Assembly (NCBI GenBank): GCA_016183615.1
Contig: JACPEG010000045.1
Coordinates: 1 to 64,000 of the forward strand
Direction: 5' to 3'
From: Betaproteobacteria bacterium
GTDB taxonomy: Bacteria; Pseudomonadota; Gammaproteobacteria; Burkholderiales; UBA6910
Length of the DNA stretch: 64,000 nucleotides
The notes below the pieces were generated by a model, which ran no database searches, was not told the DNA's origin, and saw only the letters and a list, made by a program, of their open reading frames with translations. The position numbers were made by a program, and so were the translations under genes. Positions 10,253 through 19,258 of this stretch are shown here, in pieces (the first letter of the stretch is position 1; every line of letters starts with the position of its first letter).

Positions 10253-13200
10253 ATGGATTCGACCATTTATTCCAAGACCGGCAAGGGCGTGCTGGAAATG
10301 AACAAGAAAGCCCTGCCGAAGGACCTCGCCGGCGTGCTCGTACTGGTCGACGGCAAATCCACGGTCGCGGAAATCTGCGGTAAACCCAGCAAGTTCTCGC
10401 CCGACGAAATCAAGAAATCGCTGGAGAAGCTCGAGAAGGACGGCTACATCCGCGTGTTTCTCGCTCCTGCCCAGCCCGCCGCGGCGGCCGCGGCGGCCGC
10501 GGCGCCTGCGAAAGGCGCGGGGGATCTCGAGCTCGATTTCACTGCGAGCATCAGTAAGGCCGAACTGGAGGCCAAGGCTGAGGCTGCGGCCCGGGCCAAG
10601 GTCGAGGCGGAGCGCCGGGCCAAGGTCGAGGCGGAAGCCAAGGGCAATGCCGAGGCCGAAGCCCGCGCCAGGGCGGTCCAGGAAGGCAAGGCGAAGGCGG
10701 AAGCCGAGGCCAAGGCCAAGTCCGAAGCGGAGGCCCGGGCCCGCGCCGAGGCCGAGGCCCGGGCCCGCGCCGCGGCGGAAGCCCGCGCCAAGCAGGAGGC
10801 GGAGGCCCGTACCAAGGCCGAGGCCCAACTCAAGGCCAAGCTGGAAGCCGAAGCCAAGGCCCGCGCCGAAGCCGAGGCCAAGGCCAAGCGGGAAGCCGAA
10901 GCCCGCGCAAAAGCCGAGGCAGAGGCGAAGGCCAAGGCCGAGGCCGAGGCCCGGGTCAAGGCAGAAGCGGAACGCAAGGCGCGGGAAGAAGCCGAGGCCC
11001 GCGCCAGGGCAGAAGCGGAAATGAAGGCCAAGCTGGAAGCCGAGGCCAAGGCCAAGGCGGAGGCGGAAGCCCGTGCCAAGGCCGAAGCGGAAGCAAGGGC
11101 CAGGATCGAATCCGAGCTGCGCGCCAAACTGGAAGCGGAAACCCGGGCCAAGCTGGAAGCCGCGCTGAAGGCCCAGCAGGAGGCGGAAGCCAAGGCCAAG
11201 GCCGAAGCCGAAGCCCGCGCCAAGGCCGAAGCGGAGCTACGGGAACGGGCGGAGCGGGAAGCCCGCGCCAAGATCGAGGCGGAGCAGCGCGCCAAGGCCG
11301 AGGAGGAGACGCGGCGCAAGGCCGAGGAGGAGGCGCACCGGAAAGCGGAGGCCGAGGCAAGGCTGCGGGCGGAAGCAGAGCGCAAGGCCCAGGAGGAAGC
11401 GGAAGCCCGCCGCAAGGCCGAGGAAGACGCCAAGCGCCAGGCCGAGGAAGCGGCGCGGCTACGGGAAGAGGCGGAGCGCAGGGCGCGCGAGGAGGCTGAA
11501 GCGCGCCGCAGGGCCGAGGAAGAAGCCAAGGCGCGGGCCGAGGCCGAAAAGAAGGCGAAGGAGGAGGCGGAAGCCCGGCAAAAGGCGGAAGCGGAGGCGA
11601 AGCAGCGGGCCGAGGAAGAGGCCCGGGCCAAGGCGGAAGCGGAGCAGCAGGCGAACCAGGAAGTGGCCGCCCTCGCCGAGCTGGAAAAGAAAATCATGGC
11701 GGAAGTGGAGCGCCGCATCCGCGCCGAAATGGGTCTCAAGGCCGAGCCGGAGCCCAAGGCCGCTCCGGAAAAGGTGGCCGCCAAGCCCGAGGCGGACCTC
11801 GGCGCCATGGCGGACACCTTCTCCAAATCCCTGGGCGAACAGGAATCGAAGACACGCCAGGAGGAGGTGCTCAAGGCGCTGGAAGGGGCCGATGCCGACA
11901 CCACGCTGGGCCGGCGCCGCCGAACCGCGATCTCCAGCGTTCTGTTCATGGACATCGTCGGCTACTCCAAGCAGCCGGTGTCGGTGCAGATCGAAATCAA
12001 GGAACAGTTCAACCGCCTGGTGTCGGATTTCATCAAGGAGATTCCCGAGGCCGATCGCATCATCCTCGATACCGGCGACGGCGCCGCCGTCAGCTTTCTC
12101 AAGGATCCCGAGGACGCGCTGGAGGTGGCCATCAAGATGCGCGACGCGCTCCGTGATGAAAGGCAGAAATATGCCAGGCTCGCCGTGCGCATCGGCATCA
12201 ACCTGGGCCCGGTCCAGGTGGTGAAAGACATGAACAACCAGACCAACCTGGTGGGCGATGGCATCAACGACGCCCAGCGCGTCATGAGTTTCGCCGGGGA
12301 CCAGCAGATTTTCGTCTCCCGCTCCTACCACGACGTGGTCGCCCGCATTTCCCAGGATTACGCCCGGCAGTTCGTGTACCGGGGTTCCCACAAGGACAAG
12401 CATGGCCGTCCCCACGAGGTATACGAGGCGGGCGTCACCCAGGCCAAGCCGACACCGGTGGCCGCGGCCCACCCGGGCGCCGCGCCGTCCAAGGCGGAGG
12501 CTGACTTCAGCAGCTTCGACCTGAGCGGGCTGGCGGACCTGGAGGGCGGTGCGGCACCGGCGGCCAAGGCGCCGCCTCCCAGGGCCGAGCCGGTCGCTGC
12601 CGGCCCGGCGGCACCGTCCCTCGACCTGTCGGGGCTGGAAACCGAAGCCAAGGCCACGGTCGAGGAGGACGAGCGGCGCAAGGCGGAGGAAGACGCCAAG
12701 GCCAAGGCCGCCGCCGAGGAGGCGAAGCGCAAGGCAGACGAAGAGGCCAAGCGCAAGGCTGAGGAGGAAACGAAGCGCAAGGCCGAGGAAGCAGAGAAGG
12801 CCAAGGTGAACGCCGAAGCCAAAGCCAAGCTGGATGAGGAGATGAAAACCAAGGCGGCCGAGGAGGCGCGCCTGTTCAAGGAGGCGGAGGCCCGCGCCGA
12901 GGTCGAGGCCGAGCGTAGGGCGAAGGAGGAGGCCGAGGCCAAGGTCCGGCAGGCCGCGGAAGCCCAGCGCCGGGCCGAGCCGCCGCCGGCGAGGAAGAAA
13001 CCAGTCAGCTGGGGCAAATACATCGGCATCGGCGTCGTGGTCCTGATCGCCGGCGGCATCGGATTCATTGAAGTGATGCCCATGAGCGGCTACATTCCCG
13101 GCATCGAACGGCTTGCCGCCGAGCGCTTCCACGACACGGTGAAGGTGGGCGGCGCCAAGGCTTCCCTGTTCCCGCCCCACCTCAAGCTGTCCCAGGTCGC

Positions 13201-14197
13201 GATCGGCAAGCGGCAGGAGTTGAAGATCGCCTCGATCCGCATCCCCGATCTGTTTTCCATCGGCGGCGGCAAGCCCATCAAGTCGCTGGAGCTGGACGGC
13301 GCCACGCTGGACCACGCCGCCTGGGCGAACCTTGCCAACTGGCTCAAGCCCGACGCCCAGGCCAAGCTGATTCTCGGCGAGGTTCGACTGAAGAATGCCA
13401 AGCTGGTGGTGGGCGAGGTGACGGTCGACAAGGTGGACGGGACGCTCGCCTACGGACCAGACGGCACCCTGCAGAGGGGCTCCCTCAAGACGGCCGACGG
13501 CAAGCTCACGGCGGAAATCACCCAGAAGGGCGAGGAATTCCAGATCGAATTCGGGGCCAGGGACTGGACCTCGCCGTTCGGCGCGCAGGTGCAGTTCAGC
13601 GATTTTTCGGCCAAGGCCACAGCGGGCGCCGGGGGACTCGCCATCGGCGAAATGGAAGGCCACTACGCCGGCGGGTCATTCAGCGGACGGGCCGAGCTGA
13701 AGTGGAGCCCGAGCTGGACCCTGCAGGGGGAAATCGCGCTCAAGCAGGTCGGGCTGGAGGCGGCGGCCCCGACTTTCACCCCCGAAATTTTCCTTTCGGG
13801 CAAGCTCGATGCGAACCTGCGCTTCGCCGCCGCCGCCGATGCTTCCGACAAGCTGCTCGCCGCGCCGCGCATCGATGCCACCTTCACGGTGGAGAAGGGC
13901 GAGATCGGGAACATGGACCTGGCCCGGGCGATCCAGTCGCCGAGCCGCGAGGGTCATCGCGGCGGACGCACCAAGTTCGAGAACGAGCTCGCCGGCGCCG
14001 TGCAGGCGGCGGACAACCGCTTTGCGTTCCGCAACCTGAAGATGACTTCCGGCGTATTCACCGCCACCGGAAACGTGGATCTGTCCCAGACCAAGGAGTT
14101 GTCGGGGCGGATCAATGTGGACATCGGCGGACGGATCCGCGGCACCCTCGGCCTCTCGGGCAGCCTCAAGGACCCGCTGCTGCGCGCCGGCGGATAG
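10253..14197 (+). CDS. giant coiled-coil / class III nucleotidyl cyclase / AsmA-like membrane protein
   Basis: About 1314 residues with this order: (1) residues 1-70, a winged-helix-like domain ([16 protein letters not shown]); (2) a long Ala/Glu/Lys/Arg coiled coil, roughly 100-540; (3) a class III nucleotidyl cyclase domain, roughly 550-725; (4) a second coiled coil, roughly 800-910; (5) one transmembrane helix near 922-942; (6) an AsmA-like, probably periplasmic, C-terminal region. Metal-binding aspartates are present (Asp567 in FMDIVGYS and Asp609 in [10 protein letters not shown]), as are Asn672 and Arg676 of the transition-state pair. The substrate-specifying Asp of adenylate cyclases appears as Asn665 ([10 protein letters not shown]). 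A TTG at 10184 is an alternative start. The function is unknown; it may couple an envelope process to a cyclic nucleotide. Confidence 0.75.
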   Translation: MDSTIYSKTGKGVLEMNKKALPKDLAGVLVLVDGKSTVAEICGKPSKFSPDEIKKSLEKLEKDGYIRVFLAPAQPAAAAAAAAAPAKGAGDLELDFTASISKAELEAKAEAAARAKVEAERRAKVEAEAKGNAEAEARARAVQEGKAKAEAEAKAKSEAEARARAEAEARARAAAEARAKQEAEARTKAEAQLKAKLEAEAKARAEAEAKAKREAEARAKAEAEAKAKAEAEARVKAEAERKAREEAEARARAEAEMKAKLEAEAKAKAEAEARAKAEAEARARIESELRAKLEAETRAKLEAALKAQQEAEAKAKAEAEARAKAEAELRERAEREARAKIEAEQRAKAEEETRRKAEEEAHRKAEAEARLRAEAERKAQEEAEARRKAEEDAKRQAEEAARLREEAERRAREEAEARRRAEEEAKARAEAEKKAKEEAEARQKAEAEAKQRAEEEARAKAEAEQQANQEVAALAELEKKIMAEVERRIRAEMGLKAEPEPKAAPEKVAAKPEADLGAMADTFSKSLGEQESKTRQEEVLKALEGADADTTLGRRRRTAISSVLFMDIVGYSKQPVSVQIEIKEQFNRLVSDFIKEIPEADRIILDTGDGAAVSFLKDPEDALEVAIKMRDALRDERQKYARLAVRIGINLGPVQVVKDMNNQTNLVGDGINDAQRVMSFAGDQQIFVSRSYHDVVARISQDYARQFVYRGSHKDKHGRPHEVYEAGVTQAKPTPVAAAHPGAAPSKAEADFSSFDLSGLADLEGGAAPAAKAPPPRAEPVAAGPAAPSLDLSGLETEAKATVEEDERRKAEEDAKAKAAAEEAKRKADEEAKRKAEEETKRKAEEAEKAKVNAEAKAKLDEEMKTKAAEEARLFKEAEARAEVEAERRAKEEAEAKVRQAAEAQRRAEPPPARKKPVSWGKYIGIGVVVLIAGGIGFIEVMPMSGYIPGIERLAAERFHDTVKVGGAKASLFPPHLKLSQVAIGKRQELKIASIRIPDLFSIGGGKPIKSLELDGATLDHAAWANLANWLKPDAQAKLILGEVRLKNAKLVVGEVTVDKVDGTLAYGPDGTLQRGSLKTADGKLTAEITQKGEEFQIEFGARDWTSPFGAQVQFSDFSAKATAGAGGLAIGEMEGHYAGGSFSGRAELKWSPSWTLQGEIALKQVGLEAAAPTFTPEIFLSGKLDANLRFAAAADASDKLLAAPRIDATFTVEKGEIGNMDLARAIQSPSREGHRGGRTKFENELAGAVQAADNRFAFRNLKMTSGVFTATGNVDLSQTKELSGRINVDIGGRIRGTLGLSGSLKDPLLRAGG

Positions 14198-14218
14198 GGC
14201 GGATCGGGCCCGCAGCGC

Positions 14219-14458
14219 GTAGGGTGCAACCGCGAAGCGGGTTGCACCAAGGGTAAACGGCGGAACCCACTTCGTGTTTCCGCCCCACGGAAGCCGGTTA
14301 GAAAAGCGCGTAGGGTGCGTCCCACGCACCGTTCATACGCCGGATTCGGTGCGCAGGGCGCACCCTACGAAAACCGAGCCGCCATGCTTCGCCGGAATGA
14401 CGGTATTGGGGTATCTTCAGCGCGTAGGGTGGATCAAGGCCGCAGGCCGGATCCACCA
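14219..14458. repeat. cluster of GTAG-type REP palindromes
   Basis: Three palindromic units begin GTAGGGTG. One contains GGTGCAACCGCGAAGCGGGT, one pairs GTAGGGTGCGTCCCACGCAC with GTGCGCAGGGCGCACCCTAC, and one contains GGATCAAGGCCGCAGGCCGG. Together they fill the 294-bp gap 14198-14491 between convergent genes. The same family recurs at 33263-33350. GTAG-initiated palindromes are typical REP elements mobilised by REP-associated tyrosine transposases; no such transposase gene is in this window. Confidence 0.75.
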
Positions 14459-14491
14459 ATTCCGCAAACCCCGCGCACTCCTCCTTTTCGC

Positions 14492-15673
14492 CTAAATCAC
14501 CCCGGCTTTTTCCAGCGCCCCGATTTCCGGGTCGCTGAAGCCCGCCTCCCGCAGGATCTCGCAGCTGTGCTCTCCCGGCATGGGCGCCGGCCGCTCGATC
14601 GAGAACTCGAATTCGCTGAACTTCAGCGGCAACGCAAACTGGGTAAGCTCCCCGTCTACCGGGTGCGCGTGCCGCAGCACCATCCCGCGCGCCTGCAACT
14701 GCTCGTTGTCCAGGCTCTCCTCCAGCGTCAGGACCGGCGTCACGCAGCAATCCACCGCCGCGAACTTTTCCTCCCAGTGGGCGCGCGGCTGGGCGCCGAA
14801 AATCACCTCCAGCTCCTCCTTCACCCACTTCGCCTCGTCGCCCTCCACCCGGTGAAAGGGCTTCAAATCCGGGCGCCCCAGGGTCTCGCAGAGGAGCTCC
14901 CAGAACTTGCGCTCCAGCGCCCCCACCGCCATGAATTTCCCGTCGGCGGTACGATACACGTTGTAGCAGGGCAGCCCGCCGCTCAGCATGTCGGCGCCCC
15001 GCGGCCGGGTGCGGCCGTCTTCCAGATGCGCCGCGAGCGGCAGCACCGCGTGAGCCAGCACCGAGTCGGTCATCGCCACGTCCACGTAGCGCCCAAGTCC
15101 CGTCCGGTTCGCGTCCACCAGTGCGGCGAGGATGCCCATCACCGCCGTGAGGCTGCCGCCCAGCAGGTCGCCGATCTGAAGGTTCGAGAGCGCGGGTCCC
15201 GAATCGGCAGCGCCGATCTGCTCGGTGACGCCGGCGTAGCCGCAGTAGTTGAGGTCGTGGCCGGCGCGATCCCGGTAGGGCCCGGTCTGGCCATAGCCGG
15301 TGAGCGCGCAATAGACGATCTCCGGGTTCACCGCCCGCACCGCCTCATAGCCGATGCCGAGCTTGTCCACCACGCCGGGGCGGAAGCTCTCCACGATCAC
15401 GTCCGCGTTGCGCGCGAGCCGCAGGAACACCTCGCGGCCTTCCGCCTGCTTGAGATCGAGCCGGAGCGCCCGCTTGTTGCGGTTCGCCGCCAGGAACAGC
15501 CCGGCGTTCTTCACCCGCACCTTGCCCATGGTGCGGGCGTAGTCGCCGGCGCCGGTGTCCTCGATCTTGATGACGTCCGCCCCCATGTCGGCGAGATGCA
15601 GGGTGCACATGGGGCCCGGCAGCAGGCGGGTGAGATCGAGGACGCGGATGCCCGCGAGAGGCTTGGGGCGCAT
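14492..15673 (-). CDS. CaiB/BaiF family CoA transferase (alpha-methylacyl-CoA racemase-like)
   Basis: This 393-residue class III CoA transferase has the family N-terminus LAGIRVLDLTRLLPGPMCTLHLADMGA, the NRNKRALRLDLK motif, an active-site Asp region (LNYCGYAG) and a C-terminal domain with HRVEGDEAKW. It either transfers CoA between acids or racemises alpha-methylacyl-CoA. The AMACR-like length and the LNYCGYAG segment favour racemase, but I cannot decide. The ATG at 15673 matches the family start better than an upstream one at 15703. It stands alone on the minus strand, divergent from the toxin-antitoxin pair. Confidence 0.85.
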   Translation of the reverse strand: MRPKPLAGIRVLDLTRLLPGPMCTLHLADMGADVIKIEDTGAGDYARTMGKVRVKNAGLFLAANRNKRALRLDLKQAEGREVFLRLARNADVIVESFRPGVVDKLGIGYEAVRAVNPEIVYCALTGYGQTGPYRDRAGHDLNYCGYAGVTEQIGAADSGPALSNLQIGDLLGGSLTAVMGILAALVDANRTGLGRYVDVAMTDSVLAHAVLPLAAHLEDGRTRPRGADMLSGGLPCYNVYRTADGKFMAVGALERKFWELLCETLGRPDLKPFHRVEGDEAKWVKEELEVIFGAQPRAHWEEKFAAVDCCVTPVLTLEESLDNEQLQARGMVLRHAHPVDGELTQFALPLKFSEFEFSIERPAPMPGEHSCEILREAGFSDPEIGALEKAGVI

Positions 15674-15780
15674 GGGGAGCTCCGGAGGGATTGGCAAGGG
15701 CACATTCTACCGGAGGGGCGGCGCCACGCCGCAACCCCGGGTGTGTTACGATGTCTTACACGCATTTGACGGAGACCGCC

Positions 15781-15996
15781 ATGGGAACCCTGACGATCCG
15801 CCTCGACGACAAGCTAGACCGGGAGCTGACCCGGCTCGCCAAACAGCAGAAGCGGACCAAGAGCGAGCTGGTGCGGGACATCCTGCGCCGCTACACGACC
15901 GTGGAGCTTTTCGACGAGGCGCGCAAGCGCCTGCAGCCCTACGCCGAGCGGGCGGGCTATCTCACCGACGAGGACTTCTTCCGGGAATTCTCGTGA
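15781..15996 (+). CDS. ribbon-helix-helix antitoxin
   Basis: This 71-residue protein starts MGTLTIRLDDKLDRELTRLA, a CopG/MetJ-type ribbon-helix-helix DNA-binding domain, followed by a toxin-binding tail (GYLTDEDFFREFS). It is the antitoxin and autorepressor for the PIN protein whose start overlaps its stop (GTGA). Just upstream lies an imperfect GTGTTAC...TTACAC inverted repeat near 15742-15762, a plausible operator. Confidence 0.85.
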   Translation: MGTLTIRLDDKLDRELTRLAKQQKRTKSELVRDILRRYTTVELFDEARKRLQPYAERAGYLTDEDFFREFS

Positions 15997-16400
15997 GGGT
16001 GTTCCTGGACACCAACGTCCTGCTGAGCGCGTTCTTCGGCAAGGGCCTGTGCCAGGACCTGGTCTCGCGGCTGCTCAGGAGCGATCACGAGCTGCTGATC
16101 GGCGAGCCGGTCGCCCGCGAGTTCGTCCGCATCGCCCGGCGCAAGCTCCGGGCCGAGCCCGCCGATCTCTCCTACGCTCTGGAAGTCCTGAGGCGGCAGA
16201 CAACCGTGCCCGCCTCCCGCAGGGTGCTGCCCGCCATTCCCGATCCCGACGACCGACCGGTCGTCGCCTGCGCTCTCGCCGCCGGGGCCGATCTCTTCAT
16301 CACCGGCGACAAGGCGCTCCTCGAACTGGGGAAGGTCGAAGGCCTGCCGATCGTCTCACCGCGCCAGGCGTGGGAGCGTCTGCGCGTCGGCCACAAATGA
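15993..16400 (+). CDS. PIN-domain toxin (VapC-like)
   Basis: This 135-residue PIN ribonuclease-fold protein starts VRVFLDTNVLLSAFF, whose Asp is the first acidic active-site residue. It continues with a conserved Glu region (LLIGEPVAREFVRIA) and the C-terminal acidic cluster IPDPDDRPVVACALAAGADLFITGDKAL. PIN toxins cut RNA, often tRNA. The GTG at 15993 overlaps the antitoxin stop by 4 bp, the normal toxin-antitoxin arrangement. No key residue appears lost. Confidence 0.87.
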   Translation: MRVFLDTNVLLSAFFGKGLCQDLVSRLLRSDHELLIGEPVAREFVRIARRKLRAEPADLSYALEVLRRQTTVPASRRVLPAIPDPDDRPVVACALAAGADLFITGDKALLELGKVEGLPIVSPRQAWERLRVGHK

Positions 16401-16411
16401 ATCGTGCGATT

Positions 16412-16433
16412 GTAGGGCCGAATTCATTCGGCC
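16412..16433. repeat. GTAG-type REP half
   Basis: GTAGGGCCGAATTCATTCGGCC, broken here as GTAGG plus the palindrome GGCCGAATTCATTCGGCC, lies between the PIN toxin and the HIT gene. It belongs to the same general REP class as the units at 36749 and 45089. Confidence 0.5.
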
Positions 16434-16516
16434 ATCCCACGCCCCGTGCGAATGGAATCGCGCCTACCGCATGAATCGTTCCGCATTCCAAACCACCCCG
16501 CAAAGGAGATAGCAGC

Positions 16517-16924
16517 ATGGAACCGACGGTATTCACCCGGATCATCAACGGCGAGATTCCGGCGGCGATGGTCTACCAGGACGAGCACACGGTGGCGTTC
16601 ATGGACGCGGGGCAGGTGAACCCCGGACACGTGATCGTGGCGACCCGCAAACAGGCGGAGACGATTCTCGACATCGACGACGAGCTGGCGGCGGCGCTCT
16701 TCCGCACCGCGGCCCGCGTGGCCCGCGCCATCGACCGCGAGTTCAGGCCCGAGGGCATCACCATCCTCCAGGCCAACAAGCCCGCCGGCTGGCAGACCGT
16801 GCCCCACGTCCACCTGCACGTCCTGCCCCGGCACAAGGACGACGGCGTTGACCTCACCTGGCCGCGCAAGAACCCGTCCCTGGACGAGCTCAAGGCGCTC
16901 GCGGCGCGGATCGTCGTGAAATAG
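16517..16924 (+). CDS. HIT-family nucleotide hydrolase/transferase
   Basis: This 135-residue histidine-triad protein has the active-site motif HVHLHVLPR near residue 96 and the N-terminal IINGEIPAAMVYQDEHTVAFMD typical of the HinT/Hit branch. Members hydrolyse adenosine phosphoramidates or dinucleoside polyphosphates. A good ribosome site (AAAGGAG) precedes the ATG. It stands alone, so its role is housekeeping at best guess. Confidence 0.9.
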   Translation: MEPTVFTRIINGEIPAAMVYQDEHTVAFMDAGQVNPGHVIVATRKQAETILDIDDELAAALFRTAARVARAIDREFRPEGITILQANKPAGWQTVPHVHLHVLPRHKDDGVDLTWPRKNPSLDELKALAARIVVK

Positions 16925-16995
16925 ATTTAGTGTCACCTCGGCGGCCAGGGTGGCGCCGCTCCACGCGGCTTGGGACTTCTTCTACGGCCTGAACA

Positions 16996-17256
16996 TCACG
17001 GCCGATACTTCGGCCACACCTTGCCGGCCTCGGCGAGACAGGCGCGGAATTTCGCCACCGTGGCAGGCGGCAGCTCGTGGCCATGCCGCTCCAGGAAGCG
17101 GGTGATCGCCTCCCCCGCTTCGCCGAGGTACTCGGACGACGTCGCACAGGCGGCGGACGCCCTTTCCTCCAGTTCGCGCACCGGCGTTCCCGCCGCCCGC
17201 GACTCCTCGATCGCCTGCCGCAGGGTTGACGTGAAATCCGATACCGGAACGGTCAT
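16996..17256 (-). CDS. hypothetical helical protein, possible last integron cassette
   Basis: This 86-residue, Ala/Glu-rich, probably all-helical protein has no recognised domain. The ATG at 17256 is preceded by AAGGGAA and lies about 20 bp after the GTTGGGA core of attC site A, the normal position for a cassette gene. I see no attC after its stop, so it may be a truncated cassette or the point where the array joins the chromosome. Confidence 0.5.
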   Translation of the reverse strand: MTVPVSDFTSTLRQAIEESRAAGTPVRELEERASAACATSSEYLGEAGEAITRFLERHGHELPPATVAKFRACLAEAGKVWPKYRP

Positions 17257-17270
17257 TTCCCTTCTTGCAG

Positions 17271-17366
17271 TCCCAACGTTTTAGGTAACCGGTCGCCGAG
17301 GAGCGAAGCGACGAGGGAACCTACAAGCGCACTTTGCAGGCGGTCCGGTTGACCGAGTGCTTAGGT
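17271..17366 (-). other. attC-like recombination site A
   Basis: On the minus strand the site reads R'' ACCTAAG (overlapping the TAA stop of the nuclease gene), L'' GGTCAACCGG, a loop containing a second hairpin, L' CCGGTTACC and R' GTTGGGA. The arms pair with one extrahelical C (GGT-C-AACCGG), and the bases between the R and L boxes do not pair. Length is 96 bp. It is a close relative of site B. Confidence 0.7.
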
Positions 17367-18134
17367 GCCATGAGAACTACTTGAAGGAAAGACTCTATCT
17401 TCTTCATCTTTCAGGTCCTCCCGGATGGCATTTGCGAGCATCTTCGCCGACGTTGCGAATTCCGGTAGATGCTCTCTCGTAATGACTTTGACACAGCAGC
17501 CAATGTGCTCGGGAATGTAAGCGGAGAATAAGAACTCGCTATTTGAAACCCCGGTGAGTTCAAGTTTCCCGTCCTGCGCGCGCGAGCACTCAAACAGCGG
17601 CGAGTCAACAACGATCACCGGGAAAGCAAATGCTAGGCGAGGAATGGATGAGGACGTGCGATCCTTCGCAACGCCATGACATGCTTTCAATGCGGCCATA
17701 GCCGCGGTGTAGGCTGGATCTGCCTCTTTGCCCAAGGCTTGGCGAAAACCATAGCCCCCTCGCTCCGGGCGCTTAATGTACGGGCCTAATACCGATAATT
17801 GAGCGAATCGTTCTGCGAGCGCGTTTCGGGCCGCTTGCGACATGACCGAGAACGCGAACAGTCTGTTGTAGCCGGACAGTGCGTCATCAGACGTGAACAC
17901 TACCCACGGTTTGGACGAAGACTTACACTCGATCACAAACGCAATTTCGATCACGCCGAAGAAATCTGGGTCTTGCGCCAAGACGTCAATTTCTCTGCCC
18001 TTATCGGACTGTGGATCAGGAAATGTGCTTGACTGACGTACATCGAAGCCCGCAGTGCGGAACGCAGAGGCGGCTTCCATCTCAAGCGGGAACCCAGTTG
18101 ACTGTAACCATTCAATGAATTTGTCGGTAAGCAC
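17361..18134 (-). CDS. PD-(D/E)XK nuclease-like protein (cassette gene)
   Basis: This roughly 257-residue protein has the pattern REIDVLA...FVIECKSS, giving Asp50 and Glu69-Cys-Lys71 of a PD-(D/E)XK nuclease core in its first third. The rest (PYIKRPERGGYGFRQALGKE and a C-terminal half with SPLFECSRAQDGK) matches nothing I recognise. I use the GTG at 18134, which has AGGAAAG upstream; a GTG at 18152 lies inside the attC core. Its stop codon is part of attC site A. Restriction or anti-phage activity is inference from the fold and the neighbours; a housekeeping DNA-repair role is possible. Confidence 0.7.
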   Translation of the reverse strand: MLTDKFIEWLQSTGFPLEMEAASAFRTAGFDVRQSSTFPDPQSDKGREIDVLAQDPDFFGVIEIAFVIECKSSSKPWVVFTSDDALSGYNRLFAFSVMSQAARNALAERFAQLSVLGPYIKRPERGGYGFRQALGKEADPAYTAAMAALKACHGVAKDRTSSSIPRLAFAFPVIVVDSPLFECSRAQDGKLELTGVSNSEFLFSAYIPEHIGCCVKVITREHLPEFATSAKMLANAIREDLKDEEDRVFPSSSSHGT

Positions 18135-18150
18135 GGAGTGCTTTCCTGGC

Positions 18151-18247
18151 ACCTAAGGTTTGAGGTAACCGGCCCCCCGGAGCCCGAAGCGCGGAGGGAA
18201 CCTGCAAGCGCAGCTTGCAGGCAGTTCGGTTGACCGAGAGGTTAAGT
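18151..18247 (-). other. attC-like recombination site B
   Basis: On the minus strand: R'' ACTTAAC (containing the TAA stop of the TIR-like gene), L'' GGTCAACCG, an inner hairpin (CCTGCAAGC/GCTTGCAGG), L' CGGTTACC and R' CTTAGGT. There is one extrahelical C in the L'' arm and unpaired spacers. The R' core begins with C rather than the canonical G, which may reduce activity. Length is 97 bp; it is about 75% similar to site A. Confidence 0.72.
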
Positions 18248-19123
18248 TTCTTGGCTGAAGTACTTGACGGCATTTTTGATGAACTTCGATGGCTTGCCCC
18301 ATGACCCGAGCGGCGAGATGAAGGCATCGGCTTTGTATCCGTTTGCCAGTAACCATTTCGCAAATTGCGTACCTCTTGGCGTGAGGCCAACATTGAACTT
18401 GAGGTCTTGGGAAATGATTCCGGCATCTGGCATTTTTTCGCACAGATCGTTGATTGAGAATCTTCCTTCTCCAATGTGGCGCCCTGGAAACTCTATTCCG
18501 TACCAACACTTGCCTATGCGTGAAAATATTCCTTGTTCCCGTTGGAGTGTTTTTCCGGTTTCATGCATTTGGATCAGATAGTTGACAGCGACGACACCGA
18601 GTAGATCGGCAACGATTCTGAATTGAATGTCTTCGTCAATTACACCGGCGGTTCCGCGCTTTGCTCGCTCGCCCAACTCGCGCACTTTCTTTTCAATCAA
18701 TGTGCAAGCGGCTCCCATAGCTGCACTCGAATTGCCATCGTCGTGAGGCATGAATGTGGCATGTGTAATACCCGCGAGATCGCTGGGCAGCTCGAGTTTC
18801 TTCGATCGGTCATGAACGAGAAAGCTACGATGACAACCTAATGCACCAATGCAGATTCCAAGTTCCAAGAGCACGTTGTCTCTTGGCGCTGCGCTGGTGG
18901 AATTGCGCGACGTAACCAGATCATCCGGCGTAACAACCAGAACGCCGAAGTCAACGTTTTGGATCTTTTCGGCAAGATCTTCTAGAGTTCCACCACCAAG
19001 GCCGAATACGCCTTGTGACCAGAGGGCGACCTGGCACACATGGTCGAGGTTCACCTGTAGCGCCTTTGCGTATTCGAGACCCTCTGAAGATGAACCGACA
19101 AAGAGAAGTGGGCGAGACGCCAT
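18242..19123 (-). CDS. TIR-like nucleotide-binding effector (CAP12/PycTIR family) with unknown C-terminal domain
   Basis: This 293-residue protein starts MASRPLLFVGSSSEGLEYAK. Residues 5-120 show the TIR-like family of predicted nucleotide-binding proteins: the glycine loop FGLGGGTLEDL, VDFGVLVVTPDDLV, and DNVLLELGICIGALG with Glu87 as the likely NAD-hydrolase catalytic residue, then ELPSDLAGITHATF. Family members are the NAD-degrading effectors of CBASS and Pycsar. The C-terminal 150 residues (LTPRGTQFAKWLLANG) may be winged-helix-like but are not a known cNMP-binding or STING domain. No cyclase partner is adjacent. Its TAA lies in attC site B. I use the ATG at 19123; the frame upstream runs through attC site C. 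Confidence 0.8.
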   Translation of the reverse strand: MASRPLLFVGSSSEGLEYAKALQVNLDHVCQVALWSQGVFGLGGGTLEDLAEKIQNVDFGVLVVTPDDLVTSRNSTSAAPRDNVLLELGICIGALGCHRSFLVHDRSKKLELPSDLAGITHATFMPHDDGNSSAAMGAACTLIEKKVRELGERAKRGTAGVIDEDIQFRIVADLLGVVAVNYLIQMHETGKTLQREQGIFSRIGKCWYGIEFPGRHIGEGRFSINDLCEKMPDAGIISQDLKFNVGLTPRGTQFAKWLLANGYKADAFISPLGSWGKPSKFIKNAVKYFSQET

Positions 19124-19149
19124 AGCAACTGGCCTTTGGTAGTGACGAA

Positions 19150-19250
19150 ACCTAACGCCGGCGCTCACCAGCGCGGGCCAAGGCGCGAAGTCTCGTGTCT
19201 TCGACGGAACGCCCCCATGGCCCGCGTCTAGTGCAACGCCCTTGTTCGGC
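19150..19250 (-). other. attC-like recombination site C
   Basis: This is the best-formed attC here. On the minus strand it opens with R'' GCCGAAC 8 bp after the upstream stop and closes with a perfect R' GTTAGGT. The two arms pair over about 25 bp (for example GACGCGGGCCA with TGGCCCGCGC), leaving extrahelical bases on the 5' arm, as integron integrases need. Length is 101 bp. Confidence 0.78.
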
Positions 19251-19258
19251 ACTCCAAC

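Noticed and set aside
10560-11700. Coiled-coil region of the giant gene as a repeat array or CRISPR
   Set aside because: Repetition comes from AEAEAKAK-type codons without fixed spacers or unit length; it is a continuous reading frame.
16437-17256. attC site downstream of the 86-residue gene
   Set aside because: I looked for R and L arms after the stop at 16996 and found none, so the array is not extended past this gene.
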